In this document: positions 8,459 through 16,114 of the stretch, piece after piece | Numbering within the stretch: position 1 is the stretch's first letter | How the letters are laid out: each line of letters opens with the position of its first letter | DNA from: Clostridium sp. | GTDB lineage: Bacteria > Bacillota > Clostridia > Clostridiales > Clostridiaceae | Direction: 5' to 3' | DNA: 40,610 nt | Assembly: GCA_015058375.1 (NCBI GenBank) | Contig: SVCK01000129.1 | Location: 1 to 40,610, forward strand | Position numbers and translations under genes: made by a program | Notes under the pieces: model-generated | What the model saw: only the letters and a program-made list of their open reading frames with translations | Database searches by the model: none | What the model was told of the DNA's origin: nothing

Positions 8459-9478
8459 ATGGAAGATAAATTAATATTAGCAATTGAATCAAGCTGTGAT
8501 GAAACTTCTGCAGCAGTAGTAAAGAATGGAAGAGAAGTTTTATCTAATATAATAGCGACTCAAATAGATACACATAAAAAATTTGGAGGAGTAGTTCCAG
8601 AAGTAGCATCAAGAATGCATATAGAGTCAGTTGATGCAGTTGTAAAAGAAGCACTTAAAAAAGCAGAAGTCACTTTAGATGACATTGATGCTATAGGAGT
8701 AACATATGGACCAGGTCTTGTAGGAGCTCTTTTAGTAGGGTTACAATATGCAAAAGGATTAGCATATGCATCAAAGAAGCCTTTAATAGGAGTTAACCAT
8801 ATAGAGGGACATATATGTGCTAATTATATACAACATAAAGATTTAAAACCACCATTTGTTTCATTAGTAGTATCAGGAGGACATACTTTTATAGTACATG
8901 TTAAAGATTATGGGGAATTTGAAGTATTAGGTCAGACTAGAGATGATGCTGCTGGTGAGGCATATGATAAAGTTGCTAGAGCAATAGGTTTAGGATATCC
9001 AGGGGGACCAAAGATAGATAAACTTGCTAAAGAAGGTAATCCATTAGCTTTAAAATTCCCAAGAGCTAATTTTCATGAAGAAACATTAGATTTTTCATTT
9101 AGTGGTTTAAAATCAGCAGTATTAAATTATATAAACAAGGCAAAAATGAAACAAGAAGAAATAAATAAAGCGGATGTAGCAGCATCATTTCAGCATGCTG
9201 TAGTTGGAGTTTTGAAAGATAATGTTTTTGTAACTTGTAAGAAAAAGAATTTGAATAAGATTGCTATAGCAGGAGGAGTAGCTTCTAATTCAGCTTTAAG
9301 AAAAGCATTGATTGAAGAAGGAAATAGAAAGGGAATAGAAATTTTATTTCCAGAACCAGTTTTATGCACAGATAATGCTGCAATGATAGGATCTGCTGCT
9401 TATTTCGAACTGTTAAAAAATAGAAAGGCAAAATTAGATTTAAATGCAAAGCCAAATTTAAAGTTAGGTGAAAGATAG
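8459..9478 (+). CDS. tsaD: tRNA N6-adenosine threonylcarbamoyltransferase
   Basis: TsaD (formerly Gcp/YgjD) moves the threonylcarbamoyl group from TC-AMP to A37 of ANN-decoding tRNAs, giving t6A, together with TsaB and TsaE, which are not in this window. The ASKHA-fold protein of 339 aa has the diagnostic motifs [11 protein letters not shown] (residues 8-18), HIEGH (metal ligands H114 and H118), VSGGHT, and AGGVASN near the C terminus. CGAGGGA lies 8 nt before ATG 8459. The gene runs into the next one, whose ribosome site overlaps the tsaD stop, so the downstream pseudo-hydrolase is coupled to it. Confidence 0.97.
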   Translation: MEDKLILAIESSCDETSAAVVKNGREVLSNIIATQIDTHKKFGGVVPEVASRMHIESVDAVVKEALKKAEVTLDDIDAIGVTYGPGLVGALLVGLQYAKGLAYASKKPLIGVNHIEGHICANYIQHKDLKPPFVSLVVSGGHTFIVHVKDYGEFEVLGQTRDDAAGEAYDKVARAIGLGYPGGPKIDKLAKEGNPLALKFPRANFHEETLDFSFSGLKSAVLNYINKAKMKQEEINKADVAASFQHAVVGVLKDNVFVTCKKKNLNKIAIAGGVASNSALRKALIEEGNRKGIEILFPEPVLCTDNAAMIGSAAYFELLKNRKAKLDLNAKPNLKLGER

Positions 9479-9491
9479 GTGTTATATTATT

Positions 9492-10508
9492 ATGAACCTC
9501 ATACCAGAATCCAATGGATTTAAAAAAGTAAATATGAAAGAAAAGGTTAATGCAAAGAGATGTATTCGAAATACGTTATTTGTAGTAATCGCAATTTTTT
9601 TGATTGGTTTTATAGTTCAAATGTTAAATAATTTTTTTGGCGTTGAAAAAGTAACTTCGTCTTTAAATTATGCAAAAATAGATAGCAGAAAAATGGAGTA
9701 TAAACTTAGTGGCAGTGGGGATTATACTGTTGTTTTTGATGGCGCTTTAGGAACAAATTTAAATCAATGGAATTCAGTAATTGAAACATTAAAGGAAAAA
9801 AAATTAGATGTTAAAACTTTTGTATATAATAGAAAAGGCTATGGTTTTAGTGATGGAGGAAATTTGGAAACACCCGAGAAGCAGGCAGAGGATTTAAAGG
9901 TTTTGTTAAGAAAAGCAGGGGTAAGTGGAAAACTTATTTTAGTGGGTGAAGAATATGGAAGTCTAGTTATGACTAACTTTGCAAGTCTTTATTCAGATTC
10001 GGTTGCAGGAATGGTTCTAATAAAACCTTATTCTGAAGATAAAGTAAAAAGTGAAAAGTTTAAAAGTGATATAAAATGGCCATATTTAAAAAGTAAGATA
10101 GAAAAAACAGGTACTATGTTTAGTTTGACTATGCTTATGGATAAGATGAATTTAGATTATAGTATTCCTGAATTTGAAGAATATTTGACTGGTGATTCGC
10201 TAAAAGAATTTAATATATTGAAAAATCAATCATCTTATAGAAAGGCTATAAATAATGAATTAGAGAGTTTGTATACTTATTCAGGTAATACTCAAGCAAA
10301 AGGATTAATGTCCAATAAGCCATTATATATTATTACAAATGATGAAGAAGATCCTATACAAAAAATAGGAAGTGAAAATTTAACTACTATATATAAAACA
10401 GAATTACAAGGAACAGTAATTTCTATATCTGATCCTTCATCTGTAGCTACGGGTATAGCAAATGTTACTAAAGAAGCAAAAAAAATATCTAAACAATCAG
10501 GAAATTAA
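9492..10508 (+). CDS. Membrane-anchored alpha/beta-hydrolase-fold protein lacking the catalytic triad
   Basis: A 338-aa protein with one N-terminal transmembrane helix (about residues 27-47) and an extracellular domain patterned like an alpha/beta hydrolase: VVFDGALGTNLNQW (oxyanion strand), YNRKGYGFSD, then the nucleophile elbow VGEEYGS (151-157). In active enzymes the elbow is GxSxG; here Glu154 replaces Ser. The whole protein contains no histidine, so no Ser-His-Asp triad can form. It is therefore probably a binding or regulatory pseudo-enzyme. Start ATG 9492 follows AGGTG (9477-9481) overlapping the tsaD stop; an in-frame GTG at 9468 lies inside tsaD. The hydrolase-like fold is fairly clear, the function is unknown. 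Confidence 0.7.
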   Translation: MNLIPESNGFKKVNMKEKVNAKRCIRNTLFVVIAIFLIGFIVQMLNNFFGVEKVTSSLNYAKIDSRKMEYKLSGSGDYTVVFDGALGTNLNQWNSVIETLKEKKLDVKTFVYNRKGYGFSDGGNLETPEKQAEDLKVLLRKAGVSGKLILVGEEYGSLVMTNFASLYSDSVAGMVLIKPYSEDKVKSEKFKSDIKWPYLKSKIEKTGTMFSLTMLMDKMNLDYSIPEFEEYLTGDSLKEFNILKNQSSYRKAINNELESLYTYSGNTQAKGLMSNKPLYIITNDEEDPIQKIGSENLTTIYKTELQGTVISISDPSSVATGIANVTKEAKKISKQSGN

Positions 10509-10530
10509 AGTTTTGAAAAGTAATTTATTA

Positions 10531-10546
10531 TGACATAAACTTGTCA
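10531..10546. promoter_or_regulatory. Inverted repeat upstream of htrA (possible operator)
   Basis: TGACA (10531-10535) and TGTCA (10542-10546) form a 5-bp inverted repeat with a 6-nt spacer in the htrA upstream region. TTGTCA (10541-10546) followed after 17 nt by TTTAAT could be a weak promoter overlapping it. Confidence 0.3.
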
Positions 10547-10605
10547 CAAATGGATAGTATACTTTTAATATAGAAATGAGGGACAAAGTTTAGGAGGTAA
10601 ATATT

Positions 10606-11835
10606 ATGTATGATGATAAAAATAATACTAATGATAATAATTATGTAAATTACAATAGTTCAAATCAATATACTAATCCAAATTTTACATTTGTAAATAA
10701 TGATAATAGAAATAGAGAAAAAGTAGAAAACAGAAAGAAAAATGCTAAGTTAGTTAGTGCAGTATCAGCTGGAGTTATAGTAGCTCTTCTTGCAGGAAGT
10801 ATTGGTAGTTATACTACATATAACATAATGAAGAATGATAAAGTTGTATCATCTGTATCGTATGCACCACCAGAATTTGCTAGTAGTAGTGATGGTTCTT
10901 TAACAATATCAGATGCTTTTGAAAAAGTAAAACCAGCAGTAGTAACAATTTCTACAAAAAGTATACAAGAATTATGGGGGGGGCTTTATTCTCAAGAAGT
11001 TGAAGGATTAGGTTCAGGATTTATAATTAATGAAGATGGATATATATTAACTAATTATCATGTTATTCAAGGCAGTAAGGATGTTAAAGTACTTCTAAGT
11101 AATGGGAAAGAAGCTTTGGCTACAGTTGTAAATTATGATAGTTCAATGGATATAGCGATGATAAAATTACAAGATGGAACTGAAATACCTGGCGTGGCTG
11201 AACTTGGTGATTCAGATGCATTATATCCAGGTGAAGATGTTATAGCAATAGGAACCCCTTTATCTAAGGAATTTGCACAAACACTTACAAAAGGTGTTAT
11301 AAGTGCTGTCGGAAGACAAGTTGAATCAGAATCAGGAAATACATTAGAAGTTATACAAACTGATGCAGCAATAAATGCAGGTAATAGTGGTGGACCATTA
11401 GTAAATACTAAAGGGCAAGTAATTGGAATAAATTCTATGAAACTTGGAAATTCAGGGTCATCTTCAAATGCTAGTATTGAAGGAATGGGATTCTCAATAC
11501 CTATAAATGTTGCAAAGGAAAGAATTGACTCTTTATCAAAACCAATATTAACATTAGGTATAAGTATAATTCAAATTGATTCTGAAAAGGCTGCTAAAAC
11601 TGGACATTCAGAAGGTTTATATGTAAAGACTGTTACAGAGGGATCACCAGCAGAAGCGGCAGGAATAAAGCAAGGAGATATTATAGTTGAATTTGATGGA
11701 AAAAGAGTAAAAACATATGATGAATTAAACAAATTAAAATCTAAGAAACAAGCTGGCGATACTGTAAACATAACAGTAGAAAGAAATAATCAAAAAGTTG
11801 ATTTACAGTTAACATTACAAGCTGAAAGCAAGTAG
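10606..11835 (+). CDS. htrA: HtrA/DegP-family membrane-anchored serine protease
   Basis: A 409-aa S1C-family quality-control protease for misfolded exported proteins. An Asn-rich cytoplasmic N terminus (1-45) precedes one transmembrane helix (about 48-72), so the catalytic part lies outside the membrane. The trypsin-like triad is complete: H152 in NYHV, D182 in SMDIAMIKL, S261 in NAGNSGGPL. A single PDZ domain (about 310-405) contains GSPAEAAGIKQGD and GDTVNITVERN. This is the usual Gram-positive layout. AGGAGGT precedes ATG 10606. There is no clear terminator before the next gene. Members of this family are commonly induced by secretion stress; the short inverted repeat upstream could take part. 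Confidence 0.93.
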   Translation: MYDDKNNTNDNNYVNYNSSNQYTNPNFTFVNNDNRNREKVENRKKNAKLVSAVSAGVIVALLAGSIGSYTTYNIMKNDKVVSSVSYAPPEFASSSDGSLTISDAFEKVKPAVVTISTKSIQELWGGLYSQEVEGLGSGFIINEDGYILTNYHVIQGSKDVKVLLSNGKEALATVVNYDSSMDIAMIKLQDGTEIPGVAELGDSDALYPGEDVIAIGTPLSKEFAQTLTKGVISAVGRQVESESGNTLEVIQTDAAINAGNSGGPLVNTKGQVIGINSMKLGNSGSSSNASIEGMGFSIPINVAKERIDSLSKPILTLGISIIQIDSEKAAKTGHSEGLYVKTVTEGSPAEAAGIKQGDIIVEFDGKRVKTYDELNKLKSKKQAGDTVNITVERNNQKVDLQLTLQAESK

Positions 11836-11884
11836 ATAATGTGATACAATAATATTGACATTTCCATTAAATGGGGGGGTTAAT

Positions 11885-14593
11885 ATGAGTAAGTTAGATG
11901 AAATATATATGTCTTTAAAAGAATTACAAGAAAAGTACAATAGAGGAATATCCGCTTTTGAATTAAGTGAGTACATGAATTTAGATAGAGCTAATATATC
12001 TAGATATTTAAATATATTATATAAGGAAAGTAGAGTAGATAAAACAGGTGGTAGACCTGTTATCTACTCTATTTCTGCTAAAAAAGAAATAGATACATAT
12101 AAAGAAAACAAGCATAAAGACAGCTTTAATAATATGATTGGAGCAGAATTAAGTTTAGAGGTTCAAGTTCAGCAGGCTAAGGCAGCAATGCTTTATCCAC
12201 CACATGGTTTACATACATTGTTGTTAGGAGAAACTGGAGTTGGAAAGTCAATGTTTGCAGAACTAATGTATAGGTTTGCTGTTGAAAATAATATGGTTAA
12301 AAAAGATGCACCTTTTGTAAGATTTAATTGTGCTGATTATGCAGATAATCCACAGTTAGTTATTGCACAAATTTTTGGAGTCAAGAAGGGTGCATATACT
12401 GGAGCTGATTGTGATAGAGATGGACTTTTAAAAAAGGCAGATGGAGGTGTTATTTTTTTAGATGAAATACATAGACTATCACCACAGGCTCAAGAAATGT
12501 TATTTACTTATATAGATAAAGGAGTTTTTAGGCCTCTTGGAGAAACTGACAAGGTAGTAGAAGTTGAGGCACAAATAATAGCTGCTACAACTGAGGAACC
12601 AAAATCTTTTATGTTAAGAACTTTTACAAGAAGAATTCCAATGATGATAACTCTTCCACCTTTAAAGGTAAGAAGTGTTAGGGAGAGATATTATTTGATG
12701 GAGAAATTTATAAAGGATGAATCTCAAAGATTAGATAGAAGTATTTATTTTAATAAAAATGCATTAATATCGTTTTTATTATATGATTGTCCTAATAATA
12801 TTGGACAATTAAAAAGTGATATACAGCTTGCATGTGCAAAAGCTTTTTTAAATTATAAGGTAAATAATAAAAGTATTATACTTATAGATCAAAGTGATTT
12901 GAATTCTAATATAAGAAAAGGACTTATGAAACTTCAAGACTATAGAGATGAAATTAATATTTTGCTTGAAAATATGGGAGATGTATTAGAGTTTTCTTAC
13001 ATTAATGATGAGAGCAGATTTAAAATGATTGACAAGAAAGAGAATAATAAATATTTTTATGACATCATTGAAAACAAATTTAAAGAATTAAAATATAAAG
13101 GAATAGATGAAAAGGAAATAGGCGAAATATTAAATATAGATATTAATAAATATTTCAAAAAATATATAAAGGATTTAAAAAAGCCATACATTAAAGAGGA
13201 GATTTCTAAAATTGTTGATATATCAATAATTAATGTAGTGGAAGAAATTTTGAATTTAGCTTCAAAAAGGTTAAATAGGCAGTATGATGAAAAAGTATAT
13301 CTTGGTCTTGCACTTCATTTACAAGGAAGTATTGAAAGAATAAAAAATGGAATAGAAATATATCATCCTAAGTTAAATTTAATAAAGACTGAATATAGTG
13401 ATGAATTTTATGTGGCTATTGAAGCAGCAAAGATAGTTGATAAGGCATTCAATATAAAGGTTCCATTAGATGAAATCGGTTATTTAACTATGTTTATACA
13501 AACTAAACCTTATGAAGAAGATGAAAAGAAAACTGAAAAGGTTAAAATATTATTAGTAATGCATGGATTTAGTACTGCAACAAGTATGGCTGAGGTTGCT
13601 AATGTATTGATTGGTGAAAAATATGCAGAAGCATTAGATATGCCTTTGAATATGAAAGCTGAAAATATGTATGATACTGTTAAACAAAAAGTTAATGAGT
13701 TAAAAAATGAAAATGGTGTGCTTCTGCTTGTTGATATGGGTTCTTTAACTAATTTTGGAGATATGATTAGGGAAGAAACAGGTGTAAAGATAAAAACTGT
13801 CGATATGGCTACAACATTAATGGTTATTGAGGCGGTAAGAAAAGCTATTAACGGATGTAGTTTAGATGAGATTTATAAAACTTGTATTGATATGAATGGT
13901 GGACGTAAAAAACTTAATAGAATACATCATAATTCAATAAAAGGAAATGTAATAATAACTTCGTGCTTTACAGGTGAAGGTTCGGCTGAAAAAATGAAGC
14001 AGATACTTAGTAAGAGACTATCAAACATTAATGACATAAAGATAATGTCTTTAAATATTATTGATAGAGCTGAGTTTATAGAGAAGGTAGAAGATATTAG
14101 AAGTGAATATAATGTATTAGCAATAGTAGGAACTGTCAATATAAGTGTGGATGATATTACTTTTATACCAGCACCAGATATATTAAGTGGTGAAGGAATA
14201 GAAGTTTTGGATATGAAGATTTCAGAAGAAGAGGATTACTTAAAATTATCTAAGTCTGTAGATAGTCAGTTTGATAATCTTGATGGAGTAGAGCTTGTTA
14301 ATTTAGTAAGGAAATGTATTAGAGAAATAGAGGAAAGATTAGAAGTAAGGATATTGCATGAGGTGGAAGTAGGATTAGTACTTCATTTATGTTTCTTAGT
14401 TGATAATAGGATAAAGGGAGCAAAAGATAAAAGTTTTGAAAAGTTAGGAGAATATAGAGAGAAACATGCTAAAGAATTTATAATGATAAAACAAAGTCTT
14501 AGAATTCTTGAAAATACATATAACATAACTGTTACAGATAGTCAGACAGCATTTATTATAAGAATAATGATTGAAAATAATATAAATGTGTAA
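11885..14593 (+). CDS. LevR-type sigma-54-dependent PTS regulator (AAA+, PRDs, EIIA-Man-like and EIIB-like domains)
   Basis: A 902-aa bacterial enhancer-binding activator controlled by PTS phosphorylation. Domains in order: N-terminal winged HTH (1-60); AAA+ sigma-54 interaction domain with Walker A GETGVGKS (115-122), sigma-54 loop GAYTGA (169-174) and Walker B VIFLDEIHRL (189-198); PRD1 (about 440-545, His478 and His494); EIIA-mannose-like domain with His560 in VMHGFST; EIIB-like segment with Cys694 in SCFTGEGSA; PRD2 (about 795-902, His825 and His834). All expected phosphorylation residues are present. Start ATG 11885 follows a seven-G run. Immediately downstream are phased repeats, a -24/-12 promoter and EIIB/EIIA genes, the likely target. 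It resembles the LevR/ManR/CelR regulators. Confidence 0.93.
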   Translation: MSKLDEIYMSLKELQEKYNRGISAFELSEYMNLDRANISRYLNILYKESRVDKTGGRPVIYSISAKKEIDTYKENKHKDSFNNMIGAELSLEVQVQQAKAAMLYPPHGLHTLLLGETGVGKSMFAELMYRFAVENNMVKKDAPFVRFNCADYADNPQLVIAQIFGVKKGAYTGADCDRDGLLKKADGGVIFLDEIHRLSPQAQEMLFTYIDKGVFRPLGETDKVVEVEAQIIAATTEEPKSFMLRTFTRRIPMMITLPPLKVRSVRERYYLMEKFIKDESQRLDRSIYFNKNALISFLLYDCPNNIGQLKSDIQLACAKAFLNYKVNNKSIILIDQSDLNSNIRKGLMKLQDYRDEINILLENMGDVLEFSYINDESRFKMIDKKENNKYFYDIIENKFKELKYKGIDEKEIGEILNIDINKYFKKYIKDLKKPYIKEEISKIVDISIINVVEEILNLASKRLNRQYDEKVYLGLALHLQGSIERIKNGIEIYHPKLNLIKTEYSDEFYVAIEAAKIVDKAFNIKVPLDEIGYLTMFIQTKPYEEDEKKTEKVKILLVMHGFSTATSMAEVANVLIGEKYAEALDMPLNMKAENMYDTVKQKVNELKNENGVLLLVDMGSLTNFGDMIREETGVKIKTVDMATTLMVIEAVRKAINGCSLDEIYKTCIDMNGGRKKLNRIHHNSIKGNVIITSCFTGEGSAEKMKQILSKRLSNINDIKIMSLNIIDRAEFIEKVEDIRSEYNVLAIVGTVNISVDDITFIPAPDILSGEGIEVLDMKISEEEDYLKLSKSVDSQFDNLDGVELVNLVRKCIREIEERLEVRILHEVEVGLVLHLCFLVDNRIKGAKDKSFEKLGEYREKHAKEFIMIKQSLRILENTYNITVTDSQTAFIIRIMIENNINV

Positions 14594-14657
14594 AGAAGAA
14601 ATAGTGTGTAAAAAAATAGAAAAAAGTGTGCAAAAACTGTGTAAAAAAATTTACACA
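14587..14657 (+). promoter_or_regulatory. Phased TGTGTA repeats: candidate enhancer (UAS) for the LevR-type activator
   Basis: TGTG(T/C)A followed by an A-run occurs at 14605, 14627 and 14638, intervals of 22 and 11 nt, meaning two turns and one turn of DNA. A further TGTGTA at 14587 overlaps the stop codon, and an inverted copy TACACA lies at 14652-14657. The group sits about 80-120 nt upstream of the sigma-54 promoter, the usual enhancer distance. The assignment to this regulator is inferred. Confidence 0.5.
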
Positions 14658-14664
14658 GTTTTTT
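14632..14664 (+). terminator. Hairpin terminator after the LevR-type gene (overlaps the candidate UAS)
   Basis: AAAAACTGTGTAAA (14632-14645) pairs with TTTACACAGTTTTT (14650-14663) around a 4-nt AAAA loop, and the right arm ends in a T-run. The third TGTGTA repeat lies in the left arm. Confidence 0.65.
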
Positions 14665-14718
14665 GCTATTAAATATAATTTTAAACTTATAATTATTGTA
14701 AACATTTAATTTTTTGTT

Positions 14719-14734
14719 TTGGCATGTAAATTGC
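14719..14734 (+). promoter_or_regulatory. Sigma-54 (-24/-12) promoter of the EIIB-EIIA operon
   Basis: TTGGCATGTAAATTGC matches the sigma-54 consensus, with the -24 GG (14721-14722) and -12 GC (14733-14734) exactly 10 nt apart. It lies between the sigma-54 activator gene and the PTS genes. A TATAAT at 14739-14744 has no adequate -35. Confidence 0.87.
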
Positions 14735-14795
14735 TTATTATAATAGTGTAAACAAATTGTTAGAAATTTTATTATTTATAGAGGAGGTCATTATT

Positions 14796-15113
14796 ATGAC
14801 AAAGATTATATTATGTTGTTCAGCTGGTATGTCAACTAGCCTTTTAGTTACAAAAATGCAGGCAGCTGCAAAGGAACAAGGAATTGAAACTGCAATTCAA
14901 GCAATGAGTGAAGCAGAAGTTAAGAATCATGAAGATGAAATGGACGTATTATTACTAGGACCACAAGTTAGATTCTTATTAAACAAAATGAAAGATAAAT
15001 ATGAACCAAAAGGAATCCCAGTAGCTGTAATACCAACAGTTGAATACGGAACAATGAATGGTGCAAAGGTATTAAAGTTAGCTTTAGACTTAGCAGCAGA
15101 AGGTGTTAAATAA
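14796..15113 (+). CDS. celA: PTS lactose/cellobiose-family EIIB component
   Basis: A 105-aa cytoplasmic phosphocarrier of the lactose/N,N'-diacetylchitobiose/beta-glucoside PTS family. It takes phosphate from EIIA and passes it to sugar entering through EIIC. The active-site loop CCSAGMSTS is at residues 7-15, and C8 in the CSAGMSTS motif is the expected phosphocysteine. GAGGAGGT (14781-14788) fixes the start at ATG 14796; an upstream in-frame ATG at 14757 would add a poor 13-residue extension. The gene follows a sigma-54 promoter and is 55 nt before an EIIA gene. No EIIC is present, so the partner permease must be coded elsewhere or the pair has a signalling role. Confidence 0.9.
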   Translation: MTKIILCCSAGMSTSLLVTKMQAAAKEQGIETAIQAMSEAEVKNHEDEMDVLLLGPQVRFLLNKMKDKYEPKGIPVAVIPTVEYGTMNGAKVLKLALDLAAEGVK

Positions 15114-15168
15114 TTATAAATTGGGGTTTATAAGGGCAAATATATATAGTTGAAAGGGAGATTAGATT

Positions 15169-15468
15169 ATGGAAGAACAAATAATGTCATTAATAGTACA
15201 CAGTGGAGAAGCTAGAAGTTATGCAATAGAAGCTATAGCTGATGCTAAACAAGGAAACTTAGAAGAAGCAAACGCAAAGCTTAAGAAATCGGAAGATGAG
15301 TTAGGAGAAGCTCATAACACTCAAACAGCATTAATTCAAGCTGAAGCAGGTGGAGAAAAAATACCAATGTCTTTATTAATGGTACATGCTCAAGACCATT
15401 TCATGACATCAATGACACTACAACAATTAGCTAAAGAAATAGTAGATTTATATGCTAAAATAAAATAA
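15169..15468 (+). CDS. celC: PTS lactose/cellobiose-family EIIA component
   Basis: A 99-aa all-helical EIIA of the lactose/cellobiose PTS family. The phosphorylation site is H73 in VHAQDH, with D76 at the conserved metal position of the trimer, as in E. coli ChbA (H89/D92). Its length is normal for the family. AAAGGGAG precedes ATG 15169. It is the last gene of a two-gene EIIB-EIIA transcript closed by a strong terminator, so EIIC and a phospho-glycosidase are not part of this operon. Other operons of this family usually contain them. Confidence 0.9.
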   Translation: MEEQIMSLIVHSGEARSYAIEAIADAKQGNLEEANAKLKKSEDELGEAHNTQTALIQAEAGGEKIPMSLLMVHAQDHFMTSMTLQQLAKEIVDLYAKIK

Positions 15469-15478
15469 TTAGTATTGT

Positions 15479-15520
15479 AAAATACGGAGTAGGTAAAAAT
15501 ATCTACTCCGTATTTTATTT
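15479..15520 (+). terminator. Terminator after PTS EIIA
   Basis: AAAATACGGAGTAG (15479-15492) pairs perfectly over 14 bp with CTACTCCGTATTTT (15503-15516); the right flank is T-rich. Confidence 0.9.
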
Positions 15521-15582
15521 GTTTAGTATAAGAAATTTAGTTAACGCTTTCTTGTTTTTTATAAATAATAAATTGTATAAGA

Positions 15583-15609
15583 ACAATTTTGGCTTAGTGG
15601 CATATTTTA
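15583..15609 (+). promoter_or_regulatory. Candidate sigma-K promoter of the ten-Cys protein
   Basis: ACA (15583) is followed after 16 nt by gCATATTTTA (15600-15609). This matches the mother-cell sigma-K consensus known from Bacillus (AC, then gCATAnnnTA). It is 29 nt before the start codon. The AT-rich background makes chance matches possible. Confidence 0.5.
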
Positions 15610-15637
15610 TATTATAAAGAACAATGGAGGTAAAGTT

Positions 15638-16009
15638 ATGAGCGGAAAATGTGCAGTATGTTCAGTATGCCCAGGAGAAAATGAACAAATAGAGGCAGTC
15701 ATTAAATTAAAAAACGAGAAAAGAGCAGTAATTCATGGAACAGTTTTAGATTGTAATGGAAATCCAGTAGCTGATGCAGTAGTTAAGTTATTACAAATAG
15801 TTGATGGATGTAAGTTGCCATATCCTTTAACTCACACATTTACAGATAAGTATGGTCAATTTTTATTAGGACCTTTATGCCCAAATAAGAAGTATATGTT
15901 AAAAGTTTATAAAGATAATATTAAAGTTAAATATATGCCATTAGATGTTGACTGTTATGAAGGAAAGTGTATAGGAATAGATTCTAATAGTTGTAAAGAA
16001 CATTGTTAA
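15638..16009 (+). CDS. Small ten-cysteine protein with carboxypeptidase-regulatory/CNA-B-like domain
   Basis: A 123-aa protein without a signal peptide. Residues about 28-100 look like a carboxypeptidase-regulatory/CNA-B beta-sandwich: GTVLDCNGNPVADAVVKL, then TDKYGQFLLGPL, then KYMLKVYK. Ten cysteines (C5, C8, C11, C39, C58, C81, C106, C111, C119, C123) make up 8% of the protein and cluster at both ends (KCAVCSVC at the start, CKEHC at the end). TGGAGG precedes ATG 15638. A sigma-K-like promoter and flanking terminators suggest a monocistronic mother-cell gene, so a disulfide-linked coat or exosporium component is my inference. No specific named family is recognised. Confidence 0.7.
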   Translation: MSGKCAVCSVCPGENEQIEAVIKLKNEKRAVIHGTVLDCNGNPVADAVVKLLQIVDGCKLPYPLTHTFTDKYGQFLLGPLCPNKKYMLKVYKDNIKVKYMPLDVDCYEGKCIGIDSNSCKEHC

Positions 16010-16035
16010 GATCTTTGTAACTATAATCATATTTA

Positions 16036-16068
16036 AAAAAGCCCTCTTTTTAAGGGCTTTTTATTTTA
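16036..16068 (+). terminator. Terminator after the ten-Cys protein gene
   Basis: AAAAAGCCCT (16036-16045) pairs with AGGGCTTTTT (16053-16062) around a 7-nt loop, followed by a T-rich tail. Confidence 0.9.
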
Positions 16069-16114
16069 TTTAAGATGTTTTATACTTAAAATATAAATTG
16101 TTAGAGGTGTTTAT

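Noticed and set aside
10541-10563. htrA promoter using TTGTCA with TATACT
   Set aside because: The spacer is only 11 nt, too short for sigma-A.
14714-14744. Sigma-A promoter for the PTS operon (TTGTTT with TATAAT at 14739)
   Set aside because: The spacer would be 19 nt with a weak -35, and the -24/-12 element in the same place is a far better match and fits the upstream activator.
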